From Bog-756 sp963806455 (lineage in GTDB: Bacteria > Actinomycetota > Acidimicrobiia > Acidimicrobiales > RAAP-2): a stretch of DNA of 64,000 nt. The notes below the pieces were generated by a model. The model was not told where the DNA came from, made no database searches, and worked only from the letters and a program-made list of their open reading frames with translations. This document shows, in pieces, positions 45,401 to 53,412 of this stretch (positions within the stretch are counted from its first letter, which is position 1; each line of letters begins with the position of its first letter). Where the stretch lies: NCBI GenBank assembly GCA_963806455.1, contig CAWDXZ010000006.1, positions 372,001-436,000 on the forward strand, in the 5' to 3' direction. Position numbers and translations under genes: made by a program.

Positions 45401-45997
45401 GTCACCACGCCGACCGTGCCGGGGGCGCCGGCCATCGGGACGGCCACGGCCGGGACGGCCCAGGCCACCGTCAAGTGGACGGCACCGGTCAGCAACGGCG
45501 GCTCGGCCATCACCGGCTACGTGGTGACGCCCTATATCGGGTCGGCCGCCCAGACACCCCAGACGTTCGTGTCCACGGCCACAACCGAAGTCGTCACGGG
45601 ACTCACCAACGGCACGGCCTACACGTTCACGGTCGCGGCCGTCAACGCCGTCGGCACGGGAGGGGCGTCCGCGGCCTCCAACGCCGTCACTCCGGCGACG
45701 GTGCCGGGGGCTCCGAACATGGGATCGGTGGTGGCGGGCTCGGGCGGTTCGGGCAAGGTCACGGTCAACTTCACCGCTCCTGGCTCCAACGGGGGATCGC
45801 CCATCACCGGCTACACCGTGAAAGCTACCGATATAACCCGCTCGACCCGCGGTGGTCAGACCGCCTCGGGGACGGGCAGCCCGCTCACCGTCTCGGGCCT
45901 GCACTCGGGCGACAGGTACACGTTCACCGTGACGGCCACCAACGCCATCGGCACCGGGGCGGCGTCGTCCGCCTCCAGTCAAGTCACCGCTCCGTAA
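42449..45997 (+). CDS. PilX-like surface protein with four fibronectin type III repeats
   Basis: 1,182 residues from GTG 42449 (GTGA overlap). A basic N-terminus, then DRGQTALVAVVALSVSATLI: a PilX-like membrane segment with no prepilin Glu at +5. Residues about 70-790 are Asn/Ser/Thr/Gly-rich with sparse Cys, likely beta-rich extracellular. Residues about 805-1182 hold four FN3 repeats, each with S-x-Y/A-Y-T-F-T-V-x-A-x-N-A-x-G and a G-S-P-I-T-G-Y strand. FN3 arrays suggest binding to polymers or cells. Last gene of the pilin-like trio. Confidence 0.8.
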   Translation: MSSVTRGPGSRLIERWRQTARRHRASVSDRGQTALVAVVALSVSATLITGVLVTTVIHSYPLQQAKSVQLYANRALEAGVNAYVTALNTNPSLAECNSNTNGSGICSGINYGEWNFVPNSNTSGADAEYYAFGNPQPTFDPTTNALTSLSVQVAGAAQDNAATNHYLFDQETISLTPANGFLKNVWWSNFESYSPSGNYSNCNYNWNLNYNIDNANVACSPVYFGPGDYLFGPVYTNDSVFVSGDGTTSNSPSFGTSGAGGAPSPVTTADPNCLFVDDNNGMSGGTNNCARASGEVALYDTTNSAYGKPVETPPASDSQLGVIASHDGCLYSGPTQITLSTDANGNGQMTVVSPDTIESTVNVNGTNYTWDNNNISSNLNQCPNNGTAPLPDNGVVFVQTAPSNQTQQWANPLDDPVDNTVTNLASNPSSPQAGRAVTLTATVTSVSNQIDNNATVAFSQTTNSGWGGKQTAVINSCSAVTLSNPVAVVPATNPPTYSSTATCSTTESNSGTGAFSAAYSGGNSTGSSSANLGQTYTLNPAKGYGPYAQVSAGGCSSCYYGQTSAPDSEGDAFVNGTLSGQLTIGSANNVIADGNITYNDCTWGTGNGGSTFCPYNKSGTNDVLGLIAQNYAEIGRPIQTSTSGSNPTVAPSCAGTPAATCDPSNGGNGITIDAALLALNQSFVVNNYAAGGTEGNLTVYGSIQQYARGPIGTFGYSSTGYVKHYTWNPLLDFVSPPSYLVPSTASWVLQSISTNAGTAGTSVCPSLLGPYGSPGGTFLTQYCSASTGGLPNYPSATAPSPPTIGTATANTNGSVTVTWTDPSSNGSPITGYSVSPYPSCSGCTGASVSGGSATSTTIFGLTGGSSYTFTVSALNALGISDSSGRSNSVTIPSVPTAPTNAAAAVQPNGTVTVSWTDPTNSGSPVTGYTVIPSPACPGCTGMSVSSGTATSSTIGGLTSGAAYTFTVTATNAIGTSTPSSASNSVTTPTVPGAPAIGTATAGTAQATVKWTAPVSNGGSAITGYVVTPYIGSAAQTPQTFVSTATTEVVTGLTNGTAYTFTVAAVNAVGTGGASAASNAVTPATVPGAPNMGSVVAGSGGSGKVTVNFTAPGSNGGSPITGYTVKATDITRSTRGGQTASGTGSPLTVSGLHSGDRYTFTVTATNAIGTGAASSASSQVTAP

Positions 45998-46091
45998 CCC
46001 AGTCCACCGGTGTGGCTCAACGCCCGGAATCGGTTCGTGGCGGCGGGCCCTACCTGAGGCGAGGCGCGGTCGGGCAGAGCGACGCGGCAAC

Positions 46092-46097
46092 TAGCCT
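46092..46097 (+). promoter_or_regulatory. Candidate -10 (TAGCCT) of typA
   Basis: TAGCCT is 9 bases before ATG 46107 with no ribosome site between, which predicts a leaderless mRNA. Confidence 0.45.
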
Positions 46098-46106
46098 GCT
46101 CAGCCC

Positions 46107-47945
46107 ATGGCCACGCATACCCGGGAGGACATCCGCAACGTGGCCATCGTGGCCCACGTCGACCACGGCAAGACGACCCTGGTCGACGCCATGCTGTGGC
46201 AGTCGGGCGCCTTCCGGGCCAACGAGTCGGTCAACGAGCGGGTGCTCGACTCCGGTGACCTGGAGCGGGAGAAGGGCATCACCATCCTGGCCAAGAACAC
46301 CGCCGTCGTCCACGGCGGGGTGAAGATCAACATCATCGACACCCCGGGCCACGCCGACTTCGGAGGTGAGGTCGAGCGGGGCCTCACCATGGTCGACGGG
46401 GTGCTGCTGCTGGTGGACGCCTCGGAGGGCCCGCTGCCCCAGACCCGGTTCGTGCTCCGCAAGGCGCTCGAGTCCCGGCTGCCCGTGGTCCTGGTGGTCA
46501 ACAAGGTCGACCGGGCCGACGCCCGCATCGACGAGGTGGTCCACGAGGTGGAGGAGCTCTTCCTCGACCTCGGGGCGGACGAGCACCAGATCGGCTTCCC
46601 CATCCTCTTCGCCAATGCCCGGGCCGGCTGGGCCGCGACCGGGAGGGGCACCGAAGGGACCGACCTCGAGCCCCTGTTCCGGGCCATCCTCGACCACATC
46701 CCCGCCCCCCGCTTCGACCCGGAGGCACCCCTCCAGGCCATCGTGTCCAACCTCGACGCCTCGCCCTACCTCGGCCGTCTGGCCGTCTGCCGGGTCCACA
46801 ACGGCACCCTGCGCAAGGGGTCGATGGTCGCCTGGTGCAAGCTCGACGGCACCGTCGAACGGACCCGGATCACCGAGCTCTACGTGACCGACGCCCTGGA
46901 CCGGGTCGACGCCGCCGAGGCCGGCCCCGGGGAGATCGCCGCCGTCGCCGGCATGGCCGACATCACCATCGGGGAGACGTTGGCCGGTCCGGACGACCCC
47001 CGTCCCCTGCCGAGCATCACCGTCGACGAGCCCAGCCTGTCCATGACCATCGGGATCAACACGTCACCCCTGGCCGGCCAGGACGGGTCTCGGCTGACCG
47101 CCCGCCAGATCGGCGGCCGACTCCAGGCCGAACTGGTGGGCAACGTCTCCCTCCGGGTGCTCCCCACCGAGCGCCCCGACACCTGGGAGGTCCAGGGCCG
47201 GGGCGAGCTCCAGCTGGCCGTGCTGGTCGAGACCATGCGCCGCGAGGGCTTCGAGCTGACCGTGGGCAAGCCCCAGGTGGTGACCCGCCTGATCGACGGC
47301 AGGGTCCACGAGCCTACCGAGCGGGTGGCCATCGACGTGCCCGACGATTACCTGGGTGTGGTCACCCAGCTCATGGCCCAGCGGTTGGGCTCGCTCATCG
47401 AGATGGTCAACCACGGGACGGGATGGGTGCGCATGGACTACCGGGTGCCGGCCCGTGGTCTCGTCGGCTTCCGCACCCAGTTCATGACCGAGACCCGCGG
47501 TACCGGCATCCTCCACCATGTCTTCGACGGGTGGGATCCCTGGCACGGTGAGCTCAAGACCCGGCGCAACGGCTCGATGGTGGCCGACCGGCGCGGGATG
47601 ACCACCGGTTACAGCCTGATGAGCCTGCAGGAACGCGGGGTGCTGCTGGTCGGGCCGGGCACCGAGGTCTACGAGGGCATGGTGATCGGTGAGAACGCCC
47701 GCGACGAGGAGATGGACGTGAACCCGACCAGGGAGAAGAAGCAGACCAACATCCGCTCGGCCGCGGCCGACGAGGCCATCCGGCTCACTCCCCCCTTGCT
47801 GCTCTCGTTGGAGCAGGCGCTCGAGTTCATCGCCGATGACGAGTGCGTGGAGGTGACCCCGCACGACGTGAGGTTGCGCAAGGTCGTCCTCGATGCCGCC
47901 ACCCGGGGCCGCCAGCGGAGCCGGGCCCGCAAGGCCAACGCCTGA
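46107..47945 (+). CDS. typA: Ribosome-associated GTPase TypA/BipA
   Basis: 612 residues, family-typical. NVAIVAHVDHGKTTLVDAML is G1, REKGITILAKN the switch I region, DTPGHADFGGEVERGL G3, VVNKVDRADA G4. Domains II, III and V follow and the C-terminal ERGVLLVGPGTEVYEGMV and TPHDVRLRK segments are BipA-specific. It helps 50S assembly and growth under stress. Convergent with nothing nearby. Confidence 0.97.
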   Translation: MATHTREDIRNVAIVAHVDHGKTTLVDAMLWQSGAFRANESVNERVLDSGDLEREKGITILAKNTAVVHGGVKINIIDTPGHADFGGEVERGLTMVDGVLLLVDASEGPLPQTRFVLRKALESRLPVVLVVNKVDRADARIDEVVHEVEELFLDLGADEHQIGFPILFANARAGWAATGRGTEGTDLEPLFRAILDHIPAPRFDPEAPLQAIVSNLDASPYLGRLAVCRVHNGTLRKGSMVAWCKLDGTVERTRITELYVTDALDRVDAAEAGPGEIAAVAGMADITIGETLAGPDDPRPLPSITVDEPSLSMTIGINTSPLAGQDGSRLTARQIGGRLQAELVGNVSLRVLPTERPDTWEVQGRGELQLAVLVETMRREGFELTVGKPQVVTRLIDGRVHEPTERVAIDVPDDYLGVVTQLMAQRLGSLIEMVNHGTGWVRMDYRVPARGLVGFRTQFMTETRGTGILHHVFDGWDPWHGELKTRRNGSMVADRRGMTTGYSLMSLQERGVLLVGPGTEVYEGMVIGENARDEEMDVNPTREKKQTNIRSAAADEAIRLTPPLLLSLEQALEFIADDECVEVTPHDVRLRKVVLDAATRGRQRSRARKANA

Positions 47946-48169
47946 GGCCACCCCGAGATTGCCGGGTCGCCGACCACCACCGGCGCCCGCCCACCCCGTG
48001 CTTCGACCATGTGCCCGTGATCGCCCCGGCGAGATGTCCCACGGCATGCACCCCTCGCTTTCCGCCCATGCGACCTCCATGACAGCCTGGACGGAAACCA
48101 TGAGGTGCCGGTCATTGGGATCAGGGATCCGTAATCGTCCCGAAGTCCGGAGCGACGGGAGGTTCGAGG

Positions 48170-48604
48170 ATGACACGACGGTCACGCCCTCCCGCCGGGC
48201 GGTGGTGGGCCATGGCGGGTCTGACGGCAGTGGGTCTCGCCTATGCCACGTTGGCGTCCCGCACCCGCCCGTTCACCGGGGAGGCAGAGGTGGCCACCGG
48301 CGTTCCCCTGGTGACCGCCGTGGTGGTCATGGCGGTCAGGACGGCGGCCGCCCGGCGGTCTGCCGTCGCCGAGACTTCAGCCCGGGCGTCGGGGACGGGA
48401 CCCGGTTCGAACCGGTGGCCGCGGGCCTGGATCACCATCCTTGCCGTCATCGCCGGCTGGGAGGTGTACTGCTACGCCAGCCTCCCCCGGTCGGAGCATC
48501 CGACCTTGAGCACGCTCATCGATCTGCTCGATTCCACGGCCGTGGGCAAGGTGCTGGCCTTCGCCCTGTGGCTGGCCCTCGGTGGCTACCTGGTGTGCCA
48601 ATGA
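48170..48604 (+). CDS. Small membrane protein
   Basis: 144 residues with probably four membrane helices: WAMAGLTAVGLAYATLA, PLVTAVVVMAVRT, AWITILAVIAGWEVYCYAS and GKVLAFALWLALGGYLVC. A charged loop links helices 2 and 3. Family not recognised. GGGAGG lies seven bases before ATG 48170. It overlaps the next small gene by four bases (ATGA), so the two likely form a membrane pair. Confidence 0.8.
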   Translation: MTRRSRPPAGRWWAMAGLTAVGLAYATLASRTRPFTGEAEVATGVPLVTAVVVMAVRTAAARRSAVAETSARASGTGPGSNRWPRAWITILAVIAGWEVYCYASLPRSEHPTLSTLIDLLDSTAVGKVLAFALWLALGGYLVCQ

Positions 48605-48798
48605 GCCGGCCGTGGGCATGGCTGGTCTGGGGGTTACTGGGGCTCGGCGTCGGGGTCGGCCTGGTCGCCTCCCTGCTGTCGAGGGGCCGCTTCCCCACAC
48701 TCGGGTCGCTGGTGAGGCGGGTGGCCGCTCACCCGCTGGGCCACTGGTTGCTGGTGCTCGGGTGGATGTGGCTGGGGTGGCACGCCTTCGCCCGCTGA
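48601..48798 (+). CDS. Small membrane protein, DUF6186-like
   Basis: 65 residues with two membrane helices (WAWLVWGLLGLGVGVGLVAS and GHWLLVLGWMWLGWHAFAR) separated by a basic loop. The pattern W-x-W-L-G-W-H near the C-terminus recalls the actinobacterial DUF6186 family, by memory only. Coupled to the preceding membrane gene by an ATGA overlap. Confidence 0.75.
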   Translation: MSRPWAWLVWGLLGLGVGVGLVASLLSRGRFPTLGSLVRRVAAHPLGHWLLVLGWMWLGWHAFAR

Positions 48799-48847
48799 AC
48801 CGGTGGGCGACACCGACCGGGCCGGGGGGGAGCACGGACGCCCACGG

Positions 48848-48920
48848 CTCCGAGGGGAGGGCTCGAACCTCCAACATCTGGCTCCAAAGGCCAGCGTTCT
48901 GCCAATTGAACTACCTCGGA
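48848..48920 (-). tRNA. tRNA-Gln (UUG)
   Basis: The 73-base cloverleaf reads from 48920 down. Acceptor TCCGAGG pairs with CCTCGGA. The anticodon stem CTGGC/GCCAG encloses CTTTGGA, giving anticodon TTG. The T arm is GGAGG-TTCGAGC-CCTCC. CCA is not encoded. A TAGCCT hexamer at 48954-48959 (minus strand) could be the promoter -10. Confidence 0.95.
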
Positions 48921-48953
48921 ATGGTGAGCCGACAGCCGTTCGGCACCACGGCA

Positions 48954-48959
48954 AGGCTA
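48954..48959 (-). promoter_or_regulatory. Candidate -10 of tRNA-Gln
   Basis: TAGCCT on the minus strand, 33 bases from the mature tRNA 5' end. Confidence 0.35.
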
Positions 48960-49068
48960 CCCCCGGGCGGGGCGCACACGACTCGATCACAACGGTCGGG
49001 TCAGCGAGCGGTCACCCCTGACCAGGCGTTCATCGGTCGCGTGCCACGGCGGCACGACGTGGTCCCGG

Positions 49069-49074
49069 TAGGCT
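49069..49074 (+). promoter_or_regulatory. Candidate -10 (TAGGCT) of the two-component operon
   Basis: TAGGCT ends 9 bases before ATG 49084. No ribosome site is visible. Confidence 0.4.
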
Positions 49075-49083
49075 CCGGCCCCG

Positions 49084-49755
49084 ATGAGAGTCCTCGTCGT
49101 GGACGACGATCCGGCGGTGAGCGGTGCCCTCGACCGGGCCCTCCGACTGGACGGGTACGAGGTCGGGCTGGCGGTCGACGGGCCGGAAGCGCTGGAGGAG
49201 ATCGCCATCCGGCCTCCCGACGCGGTGATCCTCGACATCGGACTGCCGGTGATCGACGGGCTCGACGTGTGCCGACGGTTGCGCGCCGCCGACAACGACA
49301 CACCGGTCCTCATGCTCACCGCCCGTGACGCCATCCACGACCGGGTCCAGGGACTCGATGCCGGCGCCGACGACTACCTGGTCAAGCCCTTCGCCCTGGC
49401 CGAGCTGCTGGCCCGCCTGCGGGCCCTGCTGCGTCGACGCCCCGAAGACGCGGGCGAGGAGCTCCGGTTCGGCGATCTCACCCTGGACCCGGTCACCCGG
49501 GAGGCCCGGCGGGGCGAGCGCCGCTTCACCCTCACCCGCATCGAATTCGACCTGCTCGAATTGCTGCTGCGCCACCCGCGTCAGGTCCTCACCCGTGAGC
49601 TCATCCTCGACCGGGTGTGGGGGTACACCTTCGACTCGGGGACCAACTCGCTGGCGGTGTACGTCGGGTACCTGCGTCGAAAGACCGAGGCCGAGGGAGA
49701 GCCCCGGCTCATCCACACCGCCCGGGGCGTGGGCTACGTCCTGCGCGAGCCCTGA
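49084..49755 (+). CDS. OmpR/PhoB-type response regulator (MprA-like)
   Basis: 223 residues. Receiver domain 1-120: LVVDDDPAVS (acidic pocket), VILDIGLPVIDGL (phospho-Asp), MLTARD and DYLVKPF (Thr and Lys). C-terminal winged helix from about 130: RRFTLTRIEFDLLELLLRHPRQVLTRE and VYVGYLRRKTE, a DNA-binding recognition helix. Followed 22 bases later by its histidine kinase. Signal and targets unknown. Confidence 0.95.
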   Translation: MRVLVVDDDPAVSGALDRALRLDGYEVGLAVDGPEALEEIAIRPPDAVILDIGLPVIDGLDVCRRLRAADNDTPVLMLTARDAIHDRVQGLDAGADDYLVKPFALAELLARLRALLRRRPEDAGEELRFGDLTLDPVTREARRGERRFTLTRIEFDLLELLLRHPRQVLTRELILDRVWGYTFDSGTNSLAVYVGYLRRKTEAEGEPRLIHTARGVGYVLREP

Positions 49756-49777
49756 TGCCGCCGCACGCGTCCCGACG

Positions 49778-51178
49778 ATGACATTCCGGAGCCGGCTGGT
49801 GATGGCGGCGACTGGAGCCGTGCTGGTGGTGGTGGTGCTGGCGTCGTCGGCCACCTACCTCGTCGCCTCCAACTCCTTGGTCGGCTCGGTGGACGCCAAC
49901 CTCAGCGCCGCCGAGGCCCGACTCGAGGCCGCTCAGGGAATCCTGAACGGATGCACCAGGCCCACGCCCGGCGCCTGCGTCCAGGTGGTCTTCGCCGACG
50001 GGGGCACCAACCAAGGTGACGTGCGGGTGCTGCCCGTCACCGGCACCGTCAGGGACTCGGCCGCCAGCCAGGGTCGGGCACCGGACCGGTTCTTCTCCAC
50101 CTCGGTGGGCGGGACGGCCGTCCGGGAGATCGTGTCGGCCCTGTCGCCGGGCTACGAGTTCCAGTCCAATCTGGGCCCGGTTCAGGTCCCGGGGAGCGGG
50201 GCCGCCCTCCAGATCACCACTCCCCTGACCGGGGTCAACCAGGAGCTCGGCCACCTGGCCACGGAGCTGTGGGTCATCGTGCTGGTGGGCGTGGTCGTGG
50301 CCGTGCTGCTCGGGCTGGTCATGGGGCGGACCGTCCTCCGCCCCCTGAACAGCCTCACCGGGGCGGTCGAGGAGCTGGCCGAGACCACCGGCGGGGCCGC
50401 GGGGCCGCCCCAGCGCCTCGACCCTGGTGGACCGGACGAGCTCGGACGCCTGCGCCGGGCCTTCAACCGCCTCTTGGTCGCCCTCGATGCATCGAGGGAC
50501 AGCCAGCGCCAACTGGTGCTCGACGCCTCCCACGAGCTCCGCACCCCGTTGACCAGCCTGCGCACCAACATGGAGGTGGCCCGTCGGCTGGAGGAGCTCG
50601 AGCCGGCCGAGCGCGAGGTCCTCATCAACGACGTGCTCACCCAGCTCGACGAGCTCACCACGCTGGTGGCCGACCTGGCCGAGCTGGCCCGAGGCGAGCA
50701 GCCCCGGGTGACCGCCCAGCCGTTCCGGTTCGACCAGGTCGTCCTCGATGCCGTCGAGGTGGCCACCACCCATGGGCGGAGCCAAGGTGTCGTCTTCGAG
50801 CCTCGGGTGGCCCCCACCTGGGTATCGGGCTCGCCGGCCCGCATCGAGCGGGCGGTCGACAACCTGCTCGACAACGCGCTCAAATGGAGCCCCGACGGCG
50901 GAGTTATCGAGGTCACCTGCGCCGACGGTGTGCTGGTGGTGCGGGACCACGGGCCGGGCGTGGACGCCAGCGACGCCGACTTCATCTTCGACCGCTTCTA
51001 CCGGGCACCGAGCGCCCGAGGGCGCCCGGGCTCCGGCCTCGGCCTGGCCATCGTGGCCCAGGTGGCCCGCGACGAGGGCGGCACCGTGAACGTCTACCAG
51101 GCCCACGGGGGTGGGGCCCTCTTCCGCCTCAGCCTGCCGGTCGTGCCCCCGCCGGCGGGAGCCACCGCCGAGACCTGA
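49778..51178 (+). CDS. Sensor histidine kinase (MprB-like)
   Basis: 466 residues. TM1 at about 7-30, a 130-residue extracytoplasmic sensor region containing a Cys pair (GCTRPTPGACVQ), TM2 at about 164-186, HAMP (LMGRTVLRPLNSLTGAVEEL), H-box LDASHELRTPLTSLRTN (phospho-His), and ATPase domain with DNALKWSPDGG and VVRDHGPGVD (N and G1 boxes) and RPGSGLGLAIV (G2). It phosphorylates the regulator encoded just upstream. Confidence 0.95.
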   Translation: MTFRSRLVMAATGAVLVVVVLASSATYLVASNSLVGSVDANLSAAEARLEAAQGILNGCTRPTPGACVQVVFADGGTNQGDVRVLPVTGTVRDSAASQGRAPDRFFSTSVGGTAVREIVSALSPGYEFQSNLGPVQVPGSGAALQITTPLTGVNQELGHLATELWVIVLVGVVVAVLLGLVMGRTVLRPLNSLTGAVEELAETTGGAAGPPQRLDPGGPDELGRLRRAFNRLLVALDASRDSQRQLVLDASHELRTPLTSLRTNMEVARRLEELEPAEREVLINDVLTQLDELTTLVADLAELARGEQPRVTAQPFRFDQVVLDAVEVATTHGRSQGVVFEPRVAPTWVSGSPARIERAVDNLLDNALKWSPDGGVIEVTCADGVLVVRDHGPGVDASDADFIFDRFYRAPSARGRPGSGLGLAIVAQVARDEGGTVNVYQAHGGGALFRLSLPVVPPPAGATAET

Positions 51179-51229
51179 CCCTCCCGCGGGGTCGATCCCG
51201 GGCTGATGGCGCAGAATTGCCTGGTCGGC

Positions 51230-51235
51230 TAGGGT
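51230..51235 (+). promoter_or_regulatory. Candidate -10 (TAGGGT) of bS22
   Basis: TAGGGT ends 10 bases before ATG 51246, matching the leaderless spacing seen elsewhere in this window. Confidence 0.4.
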
Positions 51236-51245
51236 CCCCGTCGAC

Positions 51246-51347
51246 ATGGGATCCCTCATCAAGAAGCGGCGCAAGCGCATGCGCAAGAAGAAGCACAAGA
51301 AGATGCTGAAGGCCACCCGCTGGCAACGGCGGGCGGCGGGCAAGTAG
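51246..51347 (+). CDS. 30S ribosomal protein bS22 (AURKAIP1/COX24 domain)
   Basis: 33 residues, almost all Lys and Arg: MGSLIKKRRKRMRKKKHKK then LKATRWQRR. This closely resembles the actinobacterial bS22 protein found near the decoding centre of mycobacterial ribosomes. It is easily missed because of its size. It lies in a short gap between the kinase gene and convergent ispE. Confidence 0.88.
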   Translation: MGSLIKKRRKRMRKKKHKKMLKATRWQRRAAGK

Positions 51348-51384
51348 CCGGCACCCCTGCGGCGGCTCGGTCGGGCGCGCCGGC

Positions 51385-52242
51385 TCAGAGCGGCGGCGGG
51401 ACCGTCCGCACCTCGACCAGCCGGGCCCGCTCACCGCCCAGCGACAAGAACCCATCGGTCAGCCCCAGCCCATCCCGGGTCCCTTCGACGAACCAGGTCG
51501 ACCCGCTGCCGGCCAGCCGCGGCACCCGGCGGCAGGCCCGGGCGAAGACCTGCTTCCACGCGGCCAGCCGCGGGTCGAGACGGAGGGCGGCCCGTTCGAG
51601 ATCGTTGGCTCCGTCTCTCCCGCTCGGCCCGGGTGGCGCCCCGACCCCGGCCTCCTGGTCCCAGGCCCGGTAGACGGCTGGGGTGTCCACGCCGAAGGGC
51701 AGCAGGAGCAGGGTGAAGAACCGCTCCTCGTAGGGCAGCGGCTCGACGGCCTCGCCCACCCCCCTGACCATGGCCCGCCCGCCGGTCAGGCAGAAGGGGA
51801 CGTCGGCGCCCAACCCCAGTGCCACCTGCGGGTCGTCGCAGCCGGCCCAGCGCAACACGGCGGCGGCGTCGGCCGAGCCACCACCCAGGCCGGCACCCGG
51901 CGGTATGCGCTTGAGCAGCTCCACCCGAGCGCGCCGCCCCACGGCGCCGAGGGCCCGGCTCACCAGGTTGTCCGGCCCGCTGGGAACGGCCTCGCCGTCA
52001 TGGGGATCTCGCTCCCCGGGCACGATGGCCCCGTCGGGGGCGATCGTGACCGTGAGCCCGTCACCTTCCCCTATCCGCAGGGTGTCGGCCAGGTCCAGGC
52101 TGACCATCTCCGATTCCAGCAGGTGGTACCCGTCCGGGCGGACGCCGACGATCCGCAGGGAGACGGTGAGCTTGGCCGGAGCCATGATCTCGACCGGCAC
52201 CGGGCCGGCGTCCCCCTCCGGCGGGGCCCCGGGCCGGTTCAC
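51385..52242 (-). CDS. ispE: 4-diphosphocytidyl-2-C-methyl-D-erythritol kinase
   Basis: 285 residues, GHMP kinase family. APAKLTVSLRIVGVRPDGYH is the N-terminal substrate loop and RIPPGAGLGGGSADAAA is the ATP-binding glycine-rich motif. It phosphorylates CDP-ME in the MEP isoprenoid pathway. GTG 52242 overlaps the rsmA TGA (GTGA), so the two are coupled. The inner ATG at 52185 (MAPAKLTV) is an alternative start. Confidence 0.94.
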   Translation of the reverse strand: MNRPGAPPEGDAGPVPVEIMAPAKLTVSLRIVGVRPDGYHLLESEMVSLDLADTLRIGEGDGLTVTIAPDGAIVPGERDPHDGEAVPSGPDNLVSRALGAVGRRARVELLKRIPPGAGLGGGSADAAAVLRWAGCDDPQVALGLGADVPFCLTGGRAMVRGVGEAVEPLPYEERFFTLLLLPFGVDTPAVYRAWDQEAGVGAPPGPSGRDGANDLERAALRLDPRLAAWKQVFARACRRVPRLAGSGSTWFVEGTRDGLGLTDGFLSLGGERARLVEVRTVPPPL

Positions 52243-53132
52243 GGCCGGCCCGGCCCGGCGCCGGGCGCCGGCTCGGGCCGGCGACCCGGGAGGCCCGGTC
52301 GCCAGGACGCCAGTTGCGACCATTGGGCGAGGCCCAGCTCCTCGGCCCGGGCGGTCGGCGCGATGCCGGCGGCCTCGAAGGCCTCGGGGACGACCACCCC
52401 CTGGAGGGACCGCCGCAGCATCTTGCGGCGGTGGGCGAACCCGGCCCGGACCACGGTGAAGAGGCGGTCGTAGGACTCGGTTCCCGGCCCGGGCCGGACC
52501 GGGTCCTCCTCCCGTCCCGGCCTCCGGCGGTCCAACCGCACCATCACCGACTCCACCCGCGGCCGCGGGATGAACACCGAGGCGGACACCCGGCCGACCA
52601 CGGCGGCCTCGGCCCAGTAGGCCACCTTGACCGACACTGCCCCGTAGGCCCTTCCGCCGGGACCGGCGGCCAGGCGCTCTCCCACCTCCCGCTGGACCAT
52701 CACCAGCAGCGAGGAGATCTCGGGTGCCTCCTCCAGCACCCGGAGCACCACGGGGACGGCCACGTTGTAGGGGAGGTTCGCCACCAGCGACCACGGGCCG
52801 TGCGGGCTCAGCAGCTCCGGCCACGAGAGCGCCAGGGCGTCCGCCTCGACGACCCGCACGCCGAGCGGCTCGACCTGGGCCCGAAGCACCGGCACCAGGT
52901 GCCGGTCGATCTCCACCGCAGTGACCGGCGCGCCCGTCTCGGCCAGGGCCAGCGTCAGCGAGCCGAGCCCGGCTCCCACCTCGACCACCGGTCGACCCGC
53001 GGTGACCCCCGAGAGGCGAACCACCCGGCGCACGGTGTTGGCGTCGGCCACGAAGTTCTGGCCCAGGGCGCGGCTGGGTCGCAGCCCGTTGGCCACCAGC
53101 AGCTCGTGGATCTCCGCCCGCCCGTGCGTCAT
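52239..53132 (-). CDS. rsmA: 16S rRNA (adenine1518-N6/adenine1519-N6)-dimethyltransferase
   Basis: 297 residues. ALGQNFVADANTVRRVV is the KsgA N-terminal signature, VVEVGAGLGSLTLALAE binds SAM, VVEADAL contacts the adenine, and LVANLPYNVAVPVV is the N-L-P-Y catalytic motif. It dimethylates two adenines of 16S rRNA helix 45, a checkpoint in 30S maturation. ATG 53132 fits the family start. Followed by ispE with a GTGA overlap, the standard order in actinobacteria. Confidence 0.95.
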   Translation of the reverse strand: MTHGRAEIHELLVANGLRPSRALGQNFVADANTVRRVVRLSGVTAGRPVVEVGAGLGSLTLALAETGAPVTAVEIDRHLVPVLRAQVEPLGVRVVEADALALSWPELLSPHGPWSLVANLPYNVAVPVVLRVLEEAPEISSLLVMVQREVGERLAAGPGGRAYGAVSVKVAYWAEAAVVGRVSASVFIPRPRVESVMVRLDRRRPGREEDPVRPGPGTESYDRLFTVVRAGFAHRRKMLRRSLQGVVVPEAFEAAGIAPTARAEELGLAQWSQLASWRPGLPGRRPEPAPGAGPGRP

Positions 53133-53412
53133 CCGGCCAGTGTGCCACCACCGGCCAGGGCGACGGCCACCCCCACACCGGTGTCGCGGTCGCGGCGGGG
53201 CCGGGCGAGCAAACCGAAAGCGCCGCCGGCCACCGGCTCCCGCCGGGCGGTCGACGAGATCGTCGCTGGTCGTGGGCCTCTCCCGCCCCGGGCCGACCTG
53301 ACGGGCCGGGGTGGCTCCCCGGTGACAACGGTTAGACACTGTCGGGCCGATAGGGCAAGATTGGCGCGTTCGGCGCCGTCGCCGGCGCCGATACCAAGCC
53401 AGGGGTAGACAG

